A stretch of 64,000 nucleotides of DNA from Archangium violaceum (GTDB lineage: Bacteria > Myxococcota > Myxococcia > Myxococcales > Myxococcaceae). This document shows positions 58,794-64,000 of the stretch, piece by piece (the stretch's first letter is position 1; every line of letters starts with the position of its first letter). Made by a program: the position numbers and the translations under genes. Location of the stretch: the NCBI RefSeq assembly GCF_016859125.1, contig NZ_CP069338.1, forward strand, positions 5,953,501 through 6,017,500, given 5' to 3'. The notes beneath the pieces are model-generated. The model made no database searches. It was given only the letters and a program-made list of their open reading frames with translations, and had not been told where the DNA came from.

Positions 58794-59762
58794 ATGCCGA
58801 TCGTTCTCATCGTTGCGGAGCAGCAGCCGGACGGGAATCTGCGCAAGGCGACCCTCAACGCCCTGGGCGCGGGCAAGCAGCTCGCCGACAAGGCGGGCGC
58901 GGAGCTGCACACGGTGCTGCTCTCCAAGGACCCTTCCAAGGTGACCGAGGAGCTCAAGGGCCTGGGTGCCAAGGTGGTGCACACCGCCGCGGCCCCCGAG
59001 TTCGAGCACTACCTGGCCGAGACGTATGCCCCGGCCATCGCCGAGCTGGCGAAGTCCATTGGCGCCGACTACGTGGGCATGGCGTCCACCGCCCAGGGCA
59101 AGGACCTGATGCCGCGCGTGGCCGCCCGTCTGCAGGCCGCCATGGCCACGGACGTCATGGGCTTCAACGGCGGTGGCGCTGACCTCACCTTCACCCGGCC
59201 CATGTGGGCGGGCAACGTCTTCGCCGAGGTGAAGCTCACCACGCCGGTGAAGGTGTTCACCCTGCGCGCCACCGAGTTCCCCGCCGCCCAGGCGGGCCAG
59301 GGCGCCGCCGAGGTGAAGACCTTCTCGCCCAAGGTGGAGGCGGGCAAGACGAAGTTCGTGGACTTCAAGGAGGTCAAGAGCGCGCGGCCCGAGCTCACCG
59401 AGGCACGCGTGGTCGTCTCCGGCGGTCGTGGCACCAAGGGCGACTTCAAGGAGATCGAGGCGCTGGCCGACGAGCTGGGCGCCGCGGTGGGCGCCTCGCG
59501 CGCGGTGTGCGACGCCGGCTGGGTGCCCAATGACTTGCAGGTGGGCCAGACGGGCAAGGTCGTGGCGCCGCAGCTCTACATCGCCGCGGGCATCAGCGGA
59601 GCCATCCAGCACCTCGCCGGTATGAAGAGCTCCAAGACGATCGTCGCCATCAACAAGGACCCCGAGGCCCCCATCTTCCAGGTGGCGGACTACGGGCTGG
59701 TGGAGGACCTCTTCAAGGTGCTGCCCGCGCTGCGCGAGGCCATCCACAACGCGAAGGGCTAG
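58794..59762 (+). CDS. etfA: Electron transfer flavoprotein, alpha subunit
   Basis: 322 residues from the ATG at 58794. The C-terminal FAD domain carries [55 protein letters not shown] and [20 protein letters not shown], the standard ETF-alpha signature. The N-terminal domain resembles EtfB. It passes electrons to ETF-quinone oxidoreductase, which is not in the window. A GC-rich stem lies between its stop and the convergent Coa1-like gene. Confidence 0.95.
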   Translation: MPIVLIVAEQQPDGNLRKATLNALGAGKQLADKAGAELHTVLLSKDPSKVTEELKGLGAKVVHTAAAPEFEHYLAETYAPAIAELAKSIGADYVGMASTAQGKDLMPRVAARLQAAMATDVMGFNGGGADLTFTRPMWAGNVFAEVKLTTPVKVFTLRATEFPAAQAGQGAAEVKTFSPKVEAGKTKFVDFKEVKSARPELTEARVVVSGGRGTKGDFKEIEALADELGAAVGASRAVCDAGWVPNDLQVGQTGKVVAPQLYIAAGISGAIQHLAGMKSSKTIVAINKDPEAPIFQVADYGLVEDLFKVLPALREAIHNAKG

Positions 59763-59784
59763 TCAGCGCTCTGGGCGTTTCAGG

Positions 59785-59821
59785 AGGGGCGGTGGCGGGG
59801 AAGACTCCTCGCGCCGCCCCT
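59785..59821. terminator. Candidate hairpin between etfA and the Coa1-like gene
   Basis: AGGGGCGG (59785-59792) and CCGCCCCT (59814-59821) can pair across a 21-base loop. It sits between convergent genes and could serve both. Confidence 0.35.
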
Positions 59822-59836
59822 TCCGCTTTGCGGGGC

Positions 59837-60409
59837 TCAGAGTTGGATGTCTTCCTTCTTCCGCTCCGTGGGCCGCTCCTCGCGGGGCTCGGAGGGCTCG
59901 TCCTCATCGGGGAGGGGCTCGACATCCGGGAGCTCCGGGGGCGAGTCGGGGAAGGGGACGGTGTCGGGAGGAGGGGCGGGGGCTCCGCCGAGCAGATCGA
60001 TGCTCGGGCGCCCGGGGATGTCCACCCGCAGCGTGGTGAAGTTCCAGTCCCCCCCGCTCTTGTAGGCCTCGACGTGCAGGGTGCCTTCGCCCTTCGGGCC
60101 CGTGAGGGGCACGGAGAAGTTCGCCGCGCCCTGATCATTGTGGGACTGGATGGAGCCCTGGAGCATCAGCCCCGCCTCGACGGGCTCGCCGAGCGCCTGA
60201 CGCACCTCGGGTGACTGCTTCGCCTGGGCCACCGCTTCCACGAAGACGCCCGTGCCTCGAAGGGCCTGCCAGGTGACGCCAAAGATGACGGCGCCCAGGC
60301 ACCCGCACGACAGCAGCAGCCCCAGACATCCCGTGGGTACCACCCACTTCCAATTGCGGCCCCACCAGCTCGGTTGGGGCGCCATCTGGCCCTCGGTCAT
60401 CGTGTTCAT
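59837..60409 (-). CDS. Coa1-family (DUF1783) membrane protein
   Basis: 190 residues from the ATG at 60409 (AGGAAA upstream); longer frame to 60550 is unlikely. An N-terminal cytoplasmic stretch is followed by one membrane helix (VVPTGCLGLLLSCGCLGAVI) and a soluble domain with SPEVRQALGEPVEAGLMLQG, NFSVPLTGPKGEGTLHVEA and WNFTTLRVDI. This is the pattern of Coa1-like proteins, in eukaryotes linked to cytochrome oxidase assembly. The C-terminal tail is acidic and Pro-rich, of low complexity. A role in respiration is not shown by its neighbours other than etfBA. Confidence 0.75.
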   Translation of the reverse strand: MNTMTEGQMAPQPSWWGRNWKWVVPTGCLGLLLSCGCLGAVIFGVTWQALRGTGVFVEAVAQAKQSPEVRQALGEPVEAGLMLQGSIQSHNDQGAANFSVPLTGPKGEGTLHVEAYKSGGDWNFTTLRVDIPGRPSIDLLGGAPAPPPDTVPFPDSPPELPDVEPLPDEDEPSEPREERPTERKKEDIQL

Positions 60410-60626
60410 GGAATTTTCCTGGCTCCTCGTGCCGCACATGGGCGGTGACGCGCCCTCGTCATAACTGTTCCCCAGTAGTGGACAACAGGAGCGAGCGGAC
60501 AGGCTGCGGTTTCTGGCTCGGGGGGAGGGGGACTTGTAGCATCGTGCCACTTCGCACAGGGCCAGGAGGCCCGGTTGCCCCGAGAGACAGGGGAGCCGTC
60601 ATGGCGACTGACGAGGACGCGCGCGC

Positions 60627-60926
60627 ATGGGTGACGTGATGGATGCGGTGCCGCGCCTCCACCCGGACGCGGGCATTCAGCGCGTGGGAGACCGGATGTT
60701 GGCGGTGGGGCTCGACGACACCCTGCACACGTTCGAGGACGAGGACGGCCAGGTGTCCGAGGTGGCCGAGCGCATCCTCGAGCTGGTGGATGGGTGGCGG
60801 ACGGTGAGCGGCATCGTGGCCGCGCTGTGCGACGAGTTTGATGTGGAGCCCGCGGTGTGCCGGGAGGACACGGTCACCTTCGTACGGCTCCTGGTGGACA
60901 AGAAGGTGCTGGTGCTCGGGCCGTGA
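60627..60926 (+). CDS. PqqD-family peptide-chaperone-like protein
   Basis: 99 residues. The fold is that of PqqD/RiPP recognition elements: LHTFEDEDGQVSEVAERILE and LVDGWRTVSGIVAALCDEFD, then a C-terminal helix REDTVTFVRLLVDKKVLVL. In RiPP pathways such proteins bind a leader peptide and present it to a radical SAM enzyme; none is seen here. A second ATG at 60639 is a possible start. It is 38 bases upstream of the large Ig lipoprotein. Orphan PqqD-like proteins also exist without RiPP genes. Confidence 0.7.
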   Translation: MGDVMDAVPRLHPDAGIQRVGDRMLAVGLDDTLHTFEDEDGQVSEVAERILELVDGWRTVSGIVAALCDEFDVEPAVCREDTVTFVRLLVDKKVLVLGP

Positions 60927-60964
60927 GCCCGGAGGGGCCGGTGCCGGTACATCGAGAGGCAGTC

Positions 60965-63900
60965 ATGCATCGAGCGGGATGGCAGTGGCTTCTGGCGGTG
61001 TGTGCGCTGTGGGTCGCGGGGTGTACGTGCGGCAAGCCGCCGGTGGAGTCCGAGCTGACGGTGGCGTTCGAGCAGCCGGTGGATGGTCAGCGCCTGGCCA
61101 TGGGTGATGACGCGGATCCGGCAACCGAGGGCTTCCAGTACGACGTGGTCGCGGCGGCGACGGATTCGGCTGGACGGGCGGTGACGCTGGGGAAGGCGAC
61201 GCTCGAGGTGCAACTGGCGGGGGAGGCGTCGTGGCGCGAGGGGCCGGCGGGCGTGCTCGAGGGCGCGCGCGTGCGCTTCCCGCTGGTGACGATGCCGGGG
61301 CGCACCACCGTGCTGCGGGTGACGGTGGAGGAGGAGGGCTCGAAGCGCACGGCCACGCGCAGCCAGAGCGTGACGGTGGGCTCGGAGACGTGGAGCGTGG
61401 ACCTCACCAGTCCCGCCGAGGGCCAGGTGCTGCGCGAGTTGGATGACGCGGACCCCGCCACGCCGGGCTACCAGGTGCGCTTCAAGCTGCGCACCGCCGG
61501 GCTTGCGGGCCGCGAGGGCACGCTGGTGTGCGAGAAGGCCTGCGGCATTCCGCCGACGGACTTCGTCGTGGCACCGGGTGGTACCACCGAGGTTCCGGTG
61601 ACGCTCACCCAGGCCGCCTGCGAGGCCCAGGTGGCTGAGTGCTACGCGGTGGTGAAGTTCGGTGAGCGGCTCGTGACGAGTCCCCGGCGTGCCCTCACCG
61701 TGGACACGGTGGCGCCGCGCGTGGAGGTGTCCGGGCCCGTGGCGCCCGTGGCTTCCACCACCTTCAAGGTGGAGGCGGCGGTGGGCTGCTGCGAGGACGG
61801 GGCCTCGGCGACGTTGTCCCTCGCGAGCGGGGATGTGCTCACCGCGGACGTGGGGACGGGAGGTGTGTCCTACCCGTCCGTGTCGGTGCTGGAGGCGGGG
61901 ACGCAGTCGTTCACGCTGAGCGTGACGGACTCCGGCGGCAACATGACGCGTCTGCCCTTCACCGTGGAGGTGGCCAACACCGCGCCCTTGCTGTCGCTGA
62001 CGGCGGCGGAGTCCGTGAACGAGGATGGAGATGCCAACCCCGCGAACGGCGTGCAACTTCCGGTGCAGGCCACCGTCACCGGTGTCTCCGAAGGGACGCC
62101 CGTGGAGTTCTGGCAGTCCGTCAACGGCCGGCTCGGTACGCCGGTGCGCGTGAGCACCCGGAGCGAGGGCGGACGGCTCGTGGCCGACTTCATCGCGGAC
62201 CTCGCCGAAGGGGAGAACACCCTCCGGGCCTGCGTCCGTAATGTCGCGGGCCTCGAGTCGTGTCTGCTGAAGACGGTGAGGGTGGCGACGGGTCGCAAGG
62301 CCTGCCGCATCATGTCCCCGCGCGACCATGCGGTTCGTGGCGAGGGGAACGACCCGCTCTCCGTCCAGGTGGAAGCGGAGTCGGGTCCTGTCACCGTCCG
62401 GGCTTTCGAGTCCGGCGTGCCGACTCCGGTGGCGGAGGAGTCGGGGACGATCTCCGGAGGCACCGCCACGGTGTTCCTCTCCTTGGACGATGGAGAGTTC
62501 GAGCTCATCGTGCAGTGCCCGGGGGGGGTGAGCCAGGCGGTCGCTGTTCGTCTGGACACCCAGCCCCCGGTGCTCTCGGCCCGGGTGCGCGGAGCTCCGG
62601 ATGACTCCGGAACCCTGGACGGCAGCACGACGGATACCTCGGTGCTTCCGGGCACGCAGATCATCGTCGAGGCGTGGACCGAGCCTGAGAGCACGGTGAG
62701 CGTGACGGGGTGTGCGCTGGCGGCGGGTGTCACCGCGAAGGCGGATGCCTTGGGGATGGCGCTGCTCCGCGAGGTGACGGTGCCTCGCTCCGGCACCTGC
62801 GTGTTGACGTTGACGGCCACGGACGTGGCGGGCAACACCGCCACGTTGAAGAAGCCGTTGGTGCTGAACCTGGACCCGGGCGCCCTGGAGTTCGTCTCCC
62901 CGGTGGCGGGTTCGACGCTCGGCCGTGACAGCGGCGAGGTGCAGATGGGCGGCGGGCTCGCCATGCCGGTCAAGGTGTCCCTGCCGGGCCGGGCTGGAGT
63001 TCTCCGGCTGCAGAGCGGAACGACGGTACTCAGGGAGGTCTCCGTCACCGCGGCCCAGACCGAGTACACGTTCGAGGAGGTCATCCTCTCCGAGGGGATC
63101 AACGTGCTGCGAGGTGAGTTGGTGGAGTCCGGTGGTGCCATCACCTGTGTCACGGGCCTCTTCGTCGTGAACACGGCTCCGGTGTCGGTGGTGCTCACGG
63201 CTCCTCAATCCGCGTCGGGGTCGGTCATCTACAACGTGGGCCAGGATCTCCAGCTGGACGTGCCCGGCATCCAGCGGCCCTTGAACTACAGCGTGACGAC
63301 CACCGCCACGCAGTACACGGTGGACATCTGTTCCGACGTCGAGCTGCTGACGGGCGCCATGCCCTGCCGGGACGGAGTGGGCTACACCCTGGTGTCCAAT
63401 GCGCCCCCGAATACGGCCCTCTTCACCTATCCCGAGGGGCGTTACTCGCTCTACGCCGTCCTCGACGATGGCGCGCTCACCACCTCTGAGCTGGTGGTGA
63501 TGACGGTGGATGGCCAGCGCCCGCGTGTGGTGTCGGTCCAGCTCGAGCATGACGAGCTGGGGGACCGCATCCTGAATTCGAACGAGCTGCCTTCCGGAGC
63601 GCCGGTGGTACAGGTCTCCACGACCGAGCTCGAGAACGGCAGCGTGGTGCAGGTCTTCAATCAGGTGAGCAAGTCCGTGCTGGGCTCGGCCCTCGTCGAG
63701 AACGGCCAGGCCCGTGTCGTCCTGGATGCGCTGGAGAGCGCACAGGACGTCACCCTCGAGCTCGCGGTGCGCCTGGTGGAGCAGTCTGGCAACACCAACA
63801 ACCTGGGAGCGGGCCGGCCGTTGGATCCACGCAATGATGCCGCCTTCTTCAACCTCCGGTTGGATCGCAAGCCTCCGGACATCGGCCTCCTGTCTCCCGT

Positions 63901-64000
63901 GAAGCTGAGCCTCGGGCCCGCGGATGACGCGGACCCGGCGACGCCTGGTTTCCAGCTCCTCGTCGCGTTCGACACCTCCGCGGACGTGGGACCGGACGGT
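60965..64000 (+). CDS. Very large Ig-repeat lipoprotein (3' end outside window)
   Basis: At least 1012 residues; the frame is still open at the right edge. MHRAGWQWLLAVCALWVAGC is a lipoprotein signal (lipobox VAGC, Cys20), followed by CGKPPVESELTV. About ten beta-rich, Ig-like repeats of roughly 90-110 residues follow. The element DDADPAT-x-G-(F/Y)-Q opens several repeats (near residues 46, 159 and 986), with a variant NEDGDANPANGVQ near 352. A few Cys pairs (CGIPPTDF, GCCEDG) suggest disulfides. Likely a surface adhesin or matrix protein. Confidence 0.8.
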   Translation, partial: MHRAGWQWLLAVCALWVAGCTCGKPPVESELTVAFEQPVDGQRLAMGDDADPATEGFQYDVVAAATDSAGRAVTLGKATLEVQLAGEASWREGPAGVLEGARVRFPLVTMPGRTTVLRVTVEEEGSKRTATRSQSVTVGSETWSVDLTSPAEGQVLRELDDADPATPGYQVRFKLRTAGLAGREGTLVCEKACGIPPTDFVVAPGGTTEVPVTLTQAACEAQVAECYAVVKFGERLVTSPRRALTVDTVAPRVEVSGPVAPVASTTFKVEAAVGCCEDGASATLSLASGDVLTADVGTGGVSYPSVSVLEAGTQSFTLSVTDSGGNMTRLPFTVEVANTAPLLSLTAAESVNEDGDANPANGVQLPVQATVTGVSEGTPVEFWQSVNGRLGTPVRVSTRSEGGRLVADFIADLAEGENTLRACVRNVAGLESCLLKTVRVATGRKACRIMSPRDHAVRGEGNDPLSVQVEAESGPVTVRAFESGVPTPVAEESGTISGGTATVFLSLDDGEFELIVQCPGGVSQAVAVRLDTQPPVLSARVRGAPDDSGTLDGSTTDTSVLPGTQIIVEAWTEPESTVSVTGCALAAGVTAKADALGMALLREVTVPRSGTCVLTLTATDVAGNTATLKKPLVLNLDPGALEFVSPVAGSTLGRDSGEVQMGGGLAMPVKVSLPGRAGVLRLQSGTTVLREVSVTAAQTEYTFEEVILSEGINVLRGELVESGGAITCVTGLFVVNTAPVSVVLTAPQSASGSVIYNVGQDLQLDVPGIQRPLNYSVTTTATQYTVDICSDVELLTGAMPCRDGVGYTLVSNAPPNTALFTYPEGRYSLYAVLDDGALTTSELVVMTVDGQRPRVVSVQLEHDELGDRILNSNELPSGAPVVQVSTTELENGSVVQVFNQVSKSVLGSALVENGQARVVLDALESAQDVTLELAVRLVEQSGNTNNLGAGRPLDPRNDAAFFNLRLDRKPPDIGLLSPVKLSLGPADDADPATPGFQLLVAFDTSADVGPDG

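Noticed and set aside
60677-63550. 957-codon minus-strand frame under the giant Ig lipoprotein
   Set aside because: The plus-strand frame starts with a lipoprotein signal and shows repeated domains; the minus frame has none.

Overview
The window is GC-rich (roughly 70 %) chromosomal DNA with short intergenic gaps and many 4-base ATGA-type gene overlaps. The gene content points to a myxobacterium (Myxococcota, suborder Cystobacterineae; Archangium, Cystobacter or Melittangium-like). The evidence is a SitA-type lipoprotein toxin, a double-CXXCG motif protein, many myxobacterial lipoproteins with Ig-like domains, and a Thg1-like protein. No rRNA, tRNA, CRISPR array, transposase or integrase was seen.

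Layout. 0-2.2 kb: the tail of a STAND/AAA ATPase, then an overlapping pair encoding a polynucleotide-kinase-like P-loop protein and a Thg1-like 3'-5' polymerase. 2.2-6.9 kb (minus): GT39 glycosyltransferase, LVIVD-repeat lipoprotein, DUF350 membrane protein and transglutaminase-like protein. 7.1-9.2 kb: a thioredoxin-domain protein of the YyaL type. 9.2-13.5 kb (minus): two lipoproteins (one a transglutaminase), a GNAT acetyltransferase and a D-Ala-D-Ala-ligase-like ATP-grasp enzyme. 13.7-16.5 kb: HD phosphohydrolase coupled to a Nudix/metallo-beta-lactamase fusion. 16.7-19.9 kb (minus): cytochrome c/FTR1 iron permease with a possible Fur site, and thyA-folA. 20-26.4 kb: cobalamin adenosyltransferase, queG, EamA transporter, BrkB-like protein, M48 protease and Ku.

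26.45-30.82 kb is an accessory island bounded by a perfect 19-bp direct repeat. The right copy is one arm of the sodA terminator. The island holds a SitA-like kin-discrimination toxin split by an apparent internal deletion, its likely immunity gene, a truncated second immunity copy, and an oppositely oriented second toxin/immunity pair.

30.9-44.4 kb: sodA; mutM; an outer-membrane-like protein; a lysine/peptidoglycan precursor operon (lptM-like, lysA, dapA, dapB, FAH-family hydrolase, folK, TPR protein); then a TetR regulator and a self-sufficient CYP102-type P450 with a 33-bp palindromic operator between them. 44.5-51.2 kb: an unusual five-gene run that includes a metzincin-like zinc protease and two exported proteins, perhaps a secreted effector locus. 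51.2-60.4 kb: TPR lipoprotein, kdsD/kpsF, fructose-6-phosphate aldolase-like transaldolase, a large Ig-like lipoprotein, acyl-CoA dehydrogenase and etfBA, and a Coa1-family protein. 60.6-64 kb: a PqqD-like protein and the start of a very large Ig-repeat lipoprotein that runs off the edge.

A palindromic REP-like repeat (CCCTCTCCC-N3-GGGAGAGGG plus a GGGGTGAGGG tail) occurs as oppositely oriented pairs at two loci, 16.5 kb and 36.8 kb. Function calls come from motif recognition in the translated sequence; no database search was run.
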